From: Solirubrobacteraceae bacterium
GTDB taxonomy: Bacteria > Actinomycetota > Thermoleophilia > Solirubrobacterales > Solirubrobacteraceae
Assembly (NCBI GenBank): GCA_025935735.1
Contig: JAICUS010000409.1
Span: 1-5,625 of the forward strand
DNA length: 5,625 nucleotides
Reading direction: 5' to 3'
Shown here: positions 1 through 5,525 of the stretch, piece by piece
Numbering within the stretch: position 1 is the first letter of the stretch
Layout: each line of letters begins with the position of its first letter
Notes under the pieces: generated by a model
Told to the model about the DNA's origin: nothing
Database searches by the model: none
What the model saw: the letters and a program-made list of their open reading frames with translations, nothing else
Position numbers and translations under genes: made by a program

Positions 1-1
1 G

Positions 2-772
2 GCCGGCGCCGCGGCGGCCGGCGTGACGTTCGCCCGCGGGGGCGACGCCGTGCGGGTGCTGCTGCTCGGCCGCCGCGTGCCGCAGGTGCCCGCCTCGGTG
101 CTCGCCGGGACGCTCGTGGCCGAGGGCGCAGGCGAGCTGGCCGGCGGCCTGACGCTGGTCCCGGTCGCCGTGGCCTTCGGCGCCGTGCCGGTCGGCCACG
201 CCGTCCCGATGGCGCTCGGCGTGGCGGCGCTCTTCGCGGTGGCCGCCGTGCTCGCCCGCCGCTGCCACGCGCCCGCGGCCGGCGCCGACGGCTGGCGCGG
301 CCGCCTCGCGCGCATCCTCGCCCGCGTCGGCTGCGGCTGCGGCGCGCTCGCGCCGGCCGCGTTCGCCCGCCGCGTCACGCCCTGGCAGTTCGCCAGCCGC
401 GGCTGCCGGCTCGCCGCGCTCGGGTGCTTCCTCGCCGCGTTCGGGCTCCCCGTCACGCCCGCGGCGATCCTGCTCGTCATCTTCGCCCAGGGCGGCGGGC
501 GGCTCGTCCCGTTCGCGCCCGCGTCGGTCGGGGCCGGCGCGGCCATGCTCGCGGCCGCGTTCGGGCCCGTCACCGGGACGCCCGTGCCCACCGCGGACGT
601 CGCCGCGTTCTTCGTGGGCACGAGCGCCGTACTGACCGTCGTCGGGACCCTCGTGGCGACCGCGATCTGCCTGCGCGCCGCTCAGGCCTCGCAGAAGGCC
701 GGCTGGAGCTTGCGGCTGGGCGCGGCCACCCGGCGCGTCCGCGCGCGGGTCGCCGCGGCGCCCAGGACGTAG
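2..772 (+). CDS. Membrane protein resembling the lysylphosphatidylglycerol synthase TM (flippase-like) family, 5' end missing
   Basis: The frame is open to the left edge, so the true start lies outside the window; the GTG at 23 is only an internal codon. Residues below are counted from that codon (249 to the TAG stop). The segment GGDAVRVLLLGRR (6-18), followed by an acidic LVAEGAGELAGG stretch (31-42), resembles the cytoplasmic loop and following helix of LPG-synthase/YbhN-type proteins. Hydrophobic segments lie near 38-55, 60-79, 128-155 and 192-218, and a Gly/Pro-rich GGGRLVPFAPASVGAG (157-172) matches the family's usual P-x-GxG re-entrant region. Such proteins sit in the cytoplasmic membrane; some move or modify lipids, but many have no known role. 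No aminoacyl-transferase domain follows, so only the membrane part is present here. The basic tail after residue 220 overlaps the 3' end of the opposing gene. Family moderately sure; substrate unknown. Confidence 0.62.
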   Translation, partial: AGAAAAGVTFARGGDAVRVLLLGRRVPQVPASVLAGTLVAEGAGELAGGLTLVPVAVAFGAVPVGHAVPMALGVAALFAVAAVLARRCHAPAAGADGWRGRLARILARVGCGCGALAPAAFARRVTPWQFASRGCRLAALGCFLAAFGLPVTPAAILLVIFAQGGGRLVPFAPASVGAGAAMLAAAFGPVTGTPVPTADVAAFFVGTSAVLTVVGTLVATAICLRAAQASQKAGWSLRLGAATRRVRARVAAAPRT

Positions 773-1467
773 CCCAGCGCCGCGGCCGCCACGCCGGCCA
801 CCATGTCGAACACGAAGTGGTTGCCGGTGGCCACCACGGCCAGCCCGACCAGCGGGCCCCACAGCAGCGCCAGGCCCTTGAGCACCGGGTGGCGCAGCGA
901 GGCCGAGAGCGCGATGCCGATCGCCACGGCGAAGCCCACGTGCAGGCTCGGCACGGCGGCGAGCTGGTTGTAGAAGCTCGTGGTCAGGTGGCCGTCCATG
1001 CCGAAGCCCGTGGACTTGCTGATCGTGTCCAGCAGCCCGACGTCCGCCAGCCGCGGAGGCGCGACCGGAAACAGCGCGTACACCGGGATCGACAGCAGCC
1101 AGGTGGCCAGGATGGTGTTGCGCAGCCGCTGGTAGAGCTCGAACGAGCGGTGGTAGAGGAAGATCAGCGAGCCGGGGAGCACGACCAGCTGGGCGGCCAG
1201 GTAGACGTGGTTGAGCACCCACATCGCCCACGAGCCGGCGAAGAAGTGCTGCACCGAGGCTTCGACGCCGACCCCGAGATGGTGCTCGAGGCTGACGATC
1301 GCGGCGGCGTGGGTCCTGGCGGAGGGGAGATCGCCCACCGTGACGTAACGCGCGGCGCTGTAGACCAGGTAGGCGAGGAGATAGAGGCCGATCTGCGCCC
1401 GCGCCCGCGGGGAGAGGGAGAGGGCGCGCGGCCAGCTCGACCGGTGGGGAGGGGAGGCGGCGAGCAT
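682..1467 (-). CDS. PAP2 superfamily membrane phosphatase/phosphotransferase (Aur1/Ipt1-like, PAP2_3 type)
   Basis: The product is 261 residues with several hydrophobic helices (roughly 26-42, 84-104, 118-134, 174-190, 195-213, 219-238). It carries the three PAP2-type active-site blocks in order: FPVAPPR (133-139), PSLH (173-176, in place of the classical PSGH) and GNHFVFD (215-221), which supplies the HxxxD pair H217/D221. The PPR block and PSLH are typical of the subgroup containing inositol-phosphoceramide synthase Aur1 and many uncharacterised actinobacterial proteins. Members remove or transfer phosphate head groups of lipids at the outer membrane face; the substrate here cannot be read. 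The ATG at 1467 is favoured because a TAGTTT -10 element lies 6 nt upstream, as in leaderless genes; a GAGG is present but only 1 nt away. Its last 91 bp overlap the convergent gene at 2-772. A hairpin separates it from the upstream peptidase gene, so separate transcription is likely. Confidence 0.85.
   Translation of the reverse strand: MLAASPPHRSSWPRALSLSPRARAQIGLYLLAYLVYSAARYVTVGDLPSARTHAAAIVSLEHHLGVGVEASVQHFFAGSWAMWVLNHVYLAAQLVVLPGSLIFLYHRSFELYQRLRNTILATWLLSIPVYALFPVAPPRLADVGLLDTISKSTGFGMDGHLTTSFYNQLAAVPSLHVGFAVAIGIALSASLRHPVLKGLALLWGPLVGLAVVATGNHFVFDMVAGVAAAALGYVLGAAATRARTRRVAAPSRKLQPAFCEA
721..757. other. Long GC stem-loop inside the convergent gene overlap
   Basis: 721-726 pairs with 752-757 (6 bp). 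After a C-C mismatch (727/751), 728-732 pairs with 746-750 (5 bp); after a bulged G733, 734-737 pairs with 742-745 around a TCCG loop (738-741). That is 15 pairs over 37 nt, lying within both coding sequences near the stop of the plus-strand gene. It could pause or end transcription in either direction, but there is no T tract, and in such GC-rich Arg/Ala codons some pairing is expected by chance. Confidence 0.4.
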
Positions 1468-1473
1468 GCCTCG

Positions 1474-1479
1474 AAACTA
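1474..1479 (-). promoter_or_regulatory. -10 element TAGTTT for leaderless transcription of the PAP2 gene
   Basis: On the minus strand TAGTTT fits the TANNNT -10 pattern and is followed by CGAGGC and then the ATG at 1467. A start site 6-7 nt downstream would fall on or next to the A of the start codon, the arrangement common for leaderless mRNAs in actinobacteria. The -35 region (TCGAGC, 17 nt upstream) is only a weak match to TTGACA. It lies just downstream of the hairpin that ends the preceding gene. Confidence 0.5.
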
Positions 1480-1511
1480 CGGACGCGGGCCGCGGCGCTC
1501 GACCAGGGGAC

Positions 1512-1557
1512 CCCCCGAACGGGGGTGGGGCTACCCCGCCAAGGGGCAGCCCCACCC
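1512..1557 (-). terminator. GC-rich terminator-like hairpin behind the S15 peptidase gene
   Basis: The arms GGGTGGGGCT (1523-1532) and AGCCCCACCC (1548-1557) are perfectly complementary over 10 bp. Inside them CCCC (1534-1537) can pair with GGGG (1543-1546) after one mismatch. The structure starts 8 nt past the TAA stop at 1566-1568. A second inverted repeat, CCCCC/GGGGG around GAAC (1512-1525), shares three bases with the first, so the two partly compete. No T tract follows on the minus strand, so this would be a terminator of the U-less type often proposed in high-GC actinobacteria, or a 3'-end stabiliser. Confidence 0.6.
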
Positions 1558-1565
1558 GCGGGCGG

Positions 1566-4250
1566 TTACGGGGTGGTGGTGGACAGCGTGAACGTCAGCG
1601 TCTTGCTGTAGCTGCCCGTGCGCAGCGCATCGGTGCGGCCGACGTGCTGCTGGAACCCGATCGTGACGGCGTCGTTGCTCACCGGCGCGGCCCAGCTCAG
1701 CAGCGCCAGCGGGGACCCGGAGATCGCCGCGAACGCCGAGCCGGCGCCCGCCACCGGGCTGGAGGCCTGCGCCTTCAGCGCCTCCGGCATCACGAACGCG
1801 CCGTTGACCAGGTGGCCGGCGGCCGTCGTGCTCGGGTCGGACACGCTCAGGGTCGCGTCACCGGCCGTCGAGGTCACGGTGGCGCTCGCCGTCGTCGAGT
1901 AGGTCTGGTCGACGCCCGGCGTGAAGGCGCCGAACGAGGCGGCCGGGCCGAGCGACAGCCCGAGCGTGGCCGGCACCGTGCCGGTCACGCCGCCGTCGGC
2001 CTGGGTGGCGTACCTGACGATGACGTTGAACGTCTTGGCCGCCGACGTGTTGCCGTTGGCGTCGGTCGCCGTGCACGTCACGGGCGTCGTCCCGACGTTG
2101 AACTTCGTCAGGGACGCCGGGGTGCAGCTCACCGTCGGGTTCGGATCCTGCGTGTCGGTGGCCGTCGGCGGCGTGTAGGTCACGATCGTGCTCGCCGGGT
2201 CGGACGAGAGGACCGTCACGTCCGGGTGGTCGGCCAGCGTCGGGGCCGTGGTGTCGGGCACGAAGCCGCCCGTATCGGCGGCCGCCTGCCCGCCGCCGGT
2301 GACCGGCAGGATCACCTTGCTGTTGCGGGTGTCGACCGTGATGACCGAGCTTGGCGACAACGCCGACGTCGTCACGCTGTAGCTGCGGTAGTTGCCCACC
2401 AGGATGACGCCGATCTGGTGCCCGGCCGGGAACGTGTAGTCCGTCGGCAGCGTCGGGAACTTGAACTCGTACGTCTGCCCGATCGTCACCGGCGACGCCT
2501 GCCCGCTGAACAGCGAGTCGCGGTTGGACGAGTCGAGGATGCCCTTGGACACGCGCCAGACCGTCCCGGTGACGGGCGGCTTGGTCACCTCGAGGTAGCA
2601 CGCGCTGTCGGTCGCGGTGCTCTCGCCCCAGCAGTCGCTGTCGGCGGGGTTGTTGTCGGTGCGCACGCCGTCGGAGCTGCCGCGGCCGACCCGGTTGTAC
2701 GGGCCGTAGTCGACCAGGATCGCGCCCAGGTTGCTCTGCGTGGTGCTCAGCGACGCCTTGATGTCGACCCGCGGCGTGCCGGAGATGTGCAGGTCGTGCG
2801 TGAGTTTGGTCGTGAGGAAGGCCAGCCGGTCGGACTGCGAGCCGTTCGGGTTGTTGGCCTGCGTGTTCTCGCTCGCCGTGTCGCTGGTGAACGACTCGCT
2901 GTCGGTGCTGCCGCCGGAGCTCAGGCTCAGCCAGCCCGACGTGCCGGCGGAGCGGCCGGCCAGATAGACGTCGGTGTCCACGGTGCCGGGGATCGGCCAG
3001 CTCGCGTACGTCTTCCAGACGTCGCCCTGCGGCTGCTCGATGTCCACCATCGGCTCGGCCATGATCCCGTTCTGCACGCCCTGCAGCCAGTAGTCGAACC
3101 AGCGGTGCAGCGTGTCCACCCAGGCGGCCCGGCGGTACTCGAACGGATCGACGTGGCCCTCCTGCGAGAGCCACAGCTTGCGCGGGACGTTGTTGGCGGT
3201 CAGCCCGGCCCACCACTGGCTCATGTGGTTGGGCTTGACGTTGTCGTCGTCGATGCCGTGCGACTCGAAGACGGCCGCCTTGACTTTGTCGACGTCGAGG
3301 TTGTAGTTGCGGGCCTGCCAGAACGCGTTGATGTCGCCGTCGGCGTCGCCGTCCTGCTGTTGCAGCTGCACGTCGAACGGCGAGCCGGCCTTCGGCGAGC
3401 CGGCGCCGCCGCCGCAGATGGCGTTCCGGCTCAGGGCGCCGATCGGCGGCGTGATGCCGAGCACCGAGGCGGGCTCATCGGACGTGATCGTGTTGGAGAG
3501 CGAGTAGGGGTAGTGCGTGTTGAACCGGATCCCGCCCATCCGCGAGTAGTCGTACCAATCCGAGATGGCCGAGATCGGGACGATCGTCGTCAGGCCGTCG
3601 ACGCCCGTGGCGGCGACGCCGTTGGAGAACGTGCCGTCATAGGACTTGCCGATCATGGCGTTCTTGCCGTTGTCCCAGTCGGCCACGACCGGCGTGGTGC
3701 CGTCGACCGTCGTGTAGCCGGGGACGCGCCCCATCAGCCAGTCGATGACCGCCTTGAAGCCGGCGACGTCGCCCGGGCCGCCGTGCAGCGGGCAGCCGGT
3801 GGAGAACGCGGTGCCGACCGCCTGGGCGGCGATGAACGCGTAGCCGCGCGGCACGAAGAAGTTGTCGTAGAACAGCGGGAACTCGTCCAGCCGGTTCCGG
3901 CCCGTGCTCGGGTCCAGGACGGTGTGGATGAACTGGCCCTCGTTGCCGCGGCCGAGCGACGTGTAGTACGGGCTCGGGTCGATGATCGCCGGCATCTTCA
4001 GGTTCGGCCCCGACTCCTTCGGCCGGACGATGTCGATCGCCACGCGGTCGGTGACGCCGTCGTTGTCGGAGTCGACCCCGGCCACCGGGATGAAGACCCG
4101 CTCGCGGATCGCGTCCTGGTAGCTGTACGCCGGCTGCGTCTCGCCGTTCTGCACGTTCGGCGGGTCGGCCTTCGCGATCGCCGGCCCTGCGACGGCCAGC
4201 CCTGCCAGCGCGATCGCCGCGGCGGCGAGCGCCCTTGCCCGAATCCTCAT
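1566..4250 (-). CDS. Secreted S15-family peptidase (Xaa-Pro dipeptidyl-peptidase/CocE-NonD type) with HYR and WxL-like C-terminal domains
   Basis: With the ATG at 4250 the protein has 894 residues. MRIRARAL plus a hydrophobic stretch to about residue 22, ending AIA-K or AKA-D (24-29), is a Sec-type signal peptide. The alpha/beta-hydrolase domain (about 40-390) has the nucleophile elbow GKSYDG (S203), the acid in HGIDDDNVK (most likely D335) and the histidine in GHVDP (H366), with the family blocks SPYYTSLGRGNE (93-104) and PLFYDNFFVPRGYA (125-138). A beta-rich XPD C-terminal domain follows (about 400-650), then an HYR domain (about 667-746, Cys pair C709/C726) and a beta-rich tail (about 758-894) ending YSKTLTFTLSTTTP. 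Acidic motifs at 60-68 and 300-306 may bind calcium. The family cleaves N-terminal X-Pro dipeptides, but S15 also includes ester and amide hydrolases, so the substrate is unproven. A TTG at 4376 extends the frame by 42 basic residues but would bury the signal peptide. It probably shares a transcript with the transglycosylase gene upstream. Confidence 0.9.
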   Translation of the reverse strand: MRIRARALAAAAIALAGLAVAGPAIAKADPPNVQNGETQPAYSYQDAIRERVFIPVAGVDSDNDGVTDRVAIDIVRPKESGPNLKMPAIIDPSPYYTSLGRGNEGQFIHTVLDPSTGRNRLDEFPLFYDNFFVPRGYAFIAAQAVGTAFSTGCPLHGGPGDVAGFKAVIDWLMGRVPGYTTVDGTTPVVADWDNGKNAMIGKSYDGTFSNGVAATGVDGLTTIVPISAISDWYDYSRMGGIRFNTHYPYSLSNTITSDEPASVLGITPPIGALSRNAICGGGAGSPKAGSPFDVQLQQQDGDADGDINAFWQARNYNLDVDKVKAAVFESHGIDDDNVKPNHMSQWWAGLTANNVPRKLWLSQEGHVDPFEYRRAAWVDTLHRWFDYWLQGVQNGIMAEPMVDIEQPQGDVWKTYASWPIPGTVDTDVYLAGRSAGTSGWLSLSSGGSTDSESFTSDTASENTQANNPNGSQSDRLAFLTTKLTHDLHISGTPRVDIKASLSTTQSNLGAILVDYGPYNRVGRGSSDGVRTDNNPADSDCWGESTATDSACYLEVTKPPVTGTVWRVSKGILDSSNRDSLFSGQASPVTIGQTYEFKFPTLPTDYTFPAGHQIGVILVGNYRSYSVTTSALSPSSVITVDTRNSKVILPVTGGGQAAADTGGFVPDTTAPTLADHPDVTVLSSDPASTIVTYTPPTATDTQDPNPTVSCTPASLTKFNVGTTPVTCTATDANGNTSAAKTFNVIVRYATQADGGVTGTVPATLGLSLGPAASFGAFTPGVDQTYSTTASATVTSTAGDATLSVSDPSTTAAGHLVNGAFVMPEALKAQASSPVAGAGSAFAAISGSPLALLSWAAPVSNDAVTIGFQQHVGRTDALRTGSYSKTLTFTLSTTTP

Positions 4251-4256
4251 CCACTT

Positions 4257-4262
4257 CCCTCC
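4257..4262 (-). promoter_or_regulatory. Strong Shine-Dalgarno GGAGGG that fixes the S15 gene start
   Basis: On the minus strand GGAGGG lies 6 nt before the ATG at 4250, a near-ideal site and spacing. It is the only strong ribosome binding site among the genes here. Together with the signal peptide that begins at this ATG, it decides against the upstream TTG at 4376. Confidence 0.8.
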
Positions 4263-4263
4263 A

Positions 4264-4295
4264 TTGCGGACCCTTGCGGACGCTCGCCCCGAGCG
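4264..4295 (-). repeat. Tandem TTGCGGAC repeat and small hairpin in the leader of the S15 gene
   Basis: TTGCGGAC occurs at 4264-4271 and again at 4274-4281, one helical turn apart, directly upstream of the Shine-Dalgarno site. Next to it CGCTCG (4281-4286) and CGAGCG (4290-4295) form a 6-bp hairpin with a CCC loop. No T tract follows on the minus strand, so it does not look like a terminator. The rest of the 122-bp gap (4251-4372) has no TpA step, so no standard TANNNT -10 is possible. A regulatory role is a guess. Confidence 0.3.
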
Positions 4296-4372
4296 GCCGC
4301 CTTTGCGCCGAAGCGTGACGGGAGCGGACCGGGAAGTCCACCCAACGTTCGCCGAGAGACCGTGCAGAAGGC

Positions 4373-5227
4373 TCAACGCCCGCCGCGCCCCGGACCGGTC
4401 AACCGGCGCGAGCCGTCCGGGGTGCGCACGAACACCTGCCAGGCGTAGAGCTCGTCGAAGCCGCGGCGGTCGCGGCGGATGACGCTCGCGTAGGCCTCCA
4501 CGGCCTTCACGTAGAGCGGCGACGGGTTGTAGCGGTACAGCGCGGCGCGCTCGTCGGCGGGCGCGCCGCCCGCGTGCAGGAAGCGAGCGGCGGCGAGGAT
4601 CGCGGCGTGCGGGTCGTGCACGTCGCCGCGGCCGTAGGTCGCCCAGGTGGAGGGGATGAACTGCATCGGCCCCTGGGCCCCGGCGGTGGAGTCGCTGCGC
4701 AGCCGGTTGAAGCTCGACTCCACGAGGTTGACCGCGGCCAGCAGCGGCCAGCCGACGTGCGAGCGCCGCGTGCCCTCGCGGTAGTAGCTCTGCAGTGTCG
4801 CCGCGGGCGCGGCCGGCCCGGTGCGGAAGCGCCGATGCTTCGTCGGGCGGTTGAGCACGGCCAGCGCGTGCTGCGCGGCGATCACGTCGCGCGCGTCGGC
4901 CCGGGTGCGGGCGTGGAGGCGGGGGAGGACGGCGCGTGCGAGATGCGGTCGGGCGGCGAGGCGGTAGAGCAGCCGCTGCCAGCGCAGGGCGAGGAGGGTG
5001 ACGTCCTGGGGCGGGGCGGTTCGGCCGTTCCAGCGGTCGACGGCTTGGTCGAGCCGGGTGGCGACGTCGGTGAGCTGGGCGGCGAAGGGGCCCCCGGCGG
5101 TGGGGAGCGCGCCGTCGGCTTGCGGTAGCGGCGCGGGCGTCGCCGTCGGCTCGGGTGCGCGCTGGGGTGCGGCGGCTCCGCAGCCCGCGAGGACCGCGGC
5201 GGCGAGCAGCGGCGTCAGACGACGCAT
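4373..5227 (-). CDS. Lytic transglycosylase lipoprotein (SLT domain)
   Basis: The product has 284 residues. It starts with a short lipoprotein signal peptide, MRRLTPLLAAAVLAGC, with lipobox LAGC and lipidated Cys16, then a Pro/Ala/Thr-rich linker (17-46), so it should be anchored outside the membrane. A helical region (about 47-140) precedes the lysozyme-like SLT domain (about 145-250). That domain shows the catalytic glutamate in NLVESSF (E170), the GAQGPMQFIPSTW block (183-195), DPHAAILAAARFLH (205-218) and the YNPSPLYVKAV substrate-groove motif (233-243). Family members cut the MurNAc-GlcNAc bond of peptidoglycan, leaving 1,6-anhydro-MurNAc. A final AWQVFVRT segment (262-269) follows. The ATG at 5227 has no clear Shine-Dalgarno site but does have a TAGCGT -10 element 7 nt upstream, suggesting a leaderless mRNA. 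The secreted peptidase gene follows 122 bp downstream on the same strand, and both products act in the envelope. The exact role (growth, division or spore wall) cannot be told. Confidence 0.9.
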   Translation of the reverse strand: MRRLTPLLAAAVLAGCGAAAPQRAPEPTATPAPLPQADGALPTAGGPFAAQLTDVATRLDQAVDRWNGRTAPPQDVTLLALRWQRLLYRLAARPHLARAVLPRLHARTRADARDVIAAQHALAVLNRPTKHRRFRTGPAAPAATLQSYYREGTRRSHVGWPLLAAVNLVESSFNRLRSDSTAGAQGPMQFIPSTWATYGRGDVHDPHAAILAAARFLHAGGAPADERAALYRYNPSPLYVKAVEAYASVIRRDRRGFDELYAWQVFVRTPDGSRRLTGPGRGGR

Positions 5228-5234
5228 GCGGGTG

Positions 5235-5240
5235 ACGCTA
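5235..5240 (-). promoter_or_regulatory. -10 element TAGCGT for leaderless transcription of the transglycosylase gene
   Basis: On the minus strand TAGCGT fits TANNNT and is followed by seven bases (CACCCGC) and the ATG at 5227, which would place the start site at the start codon. No Shine-Dalgarno sequence is present, which agrees with this. No recognisable -35 lies 16-19 nt upstream. A 6-bp inverted repeat, GCCCGC (5243-5248) / GCGGGC (5255-5260), lies just upstream of the -10. Confidence 0.45.
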
Positions 5241-5303
5241 GCGCCCGCGGCCTGGCGGGCCCGGCGAACTGCGGCTGGGTAGGGGGTGGTCAGCCCGGCG
5301 TGC

Positions 5304-5338
5304 GGTCAAGAACGATCGCCCTGGCTGGTCAAACGATC
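5304..5338. repeat. Direct repeat pair GGTCAA/ACGATC in the divergent intergenic region
   Basis: GGTCAA (5304-5309), a GA spacer and ACGATC (5312-5317) recur as GGTCAA (5327-5332) directly joined to ACGATC (5333-5338). The copies are 21-23 bp apart, about two helical turns. On the minus strand each copy ends in TTGACC, a -35-like hexamer, but no suitable -10 follows either one. This looks more like a paired binding site for a regulator of one or both divergent genes than a core promoter. Confidence 0.4.
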
Positions 5339-5372
5339 ACGACCGACCGGGAATGTGACACACCGGAAACAC

Positions 5373-5415
5373 GTGGGGCTAGTTAGTCGCGTATGGAGCG
5401 ACTAACCAGCCCCGC
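5373..5415. repeat. Long near-perfect inverted repeat with 7-nt loop between divergent genes
   Basis: The left arm is GGGGCT (5375-5380), A5381 and GTTAGTCGC (5382-5390). The right arm is GCGACTAAC (5398-5406), C5407 and AGCCCC (5408-5413), around the loop GTATGGA (5391-5397). Only A5381/C5407 mismatches over 16 positions. In plus-strand RNA a U-G and a G-C pair can extend the base (5373-5374 with 5414-5415). In minus-strand RNA the mismatch becomes a G-U pair, giving 16 unbroken pairs. No T tract follows on either strand. It could be an operator, a leader hairpin of either divergent gene, or a remnant element. A CACGTG palindrome (5370-5375) abuts the left arm. The flanks within 5228-5525 show no other gene. 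Confidence 0.75.
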
Positions 5416-5525
5416 CTCGCCGCGGGCGCAGGAGAAACGAAGCACCGCGCACCGCGGCCGAGACCCTCGCTTCCCTACCCAGCAGAAGTTCGCCCGCACC
5501 CGAGAACACGCGTCACACTCGCAAG

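Noticed and set aside
424..1611. A 395-codon plus-strand frame spanning the PAP2 gene
   Set aside because: It overlaps two better-supported genes in other frames and is dominated by Arg/Gly/His-rich low-complexity sequence typical of antisense shadows.
4281..4295. CGCTCG/CGAGCG hairpin as a terminator of the transglycosylase gene
   Set aside because: Only 6 bp, no T tract on the minus strand, and it lies next to the ribosome binding site of the next gene rather than after the stop codon.
4251..4376. TTG at 4376 as the start of the S15 gene, overlapping the transglycosylase stop by 4 bp
   Set aside because: It would add 42 basic residues in front of a clear signal peptide. The ATG at 4250 has a strong Shine-Dalgarno sequence 6 nt upstream; the TTG has none that I can see.
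1644..4448. A 934-codon open frame on the plus strand opposite the S15 peptidase
   Set aside because: It is an Arg/Gly/Val-rich shadow produced by high GC and the codon bias of the minus-strand gene. It has no recognisable domain, while the minus strand encodes a clear S15 enzyme with catalytic triad and signal peptide.
5304..5309. TTGACC (minus strand) as a -35 element for the transglycosylase gene
   Set aside because: No TANNNT lies at 16-19 nt spacing; the nearest similar hexamer (TACCCA) is about 22 nt away, and a better-placed -10 exists at 5235-5240.
5354..5360. TGTGACA as half of a CRP/GlxR-type site
   Set aside because: The matching TCACA half-site at the expected spacing is absent.
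5416..5525. Possible riboswitch in the leader of the cupin-like gene
   Set aside because: GGAGAAAC and neighbouring purine-rich bases caught the eye, but no conserved riboswitch core or consistent set of stems could be recognised.
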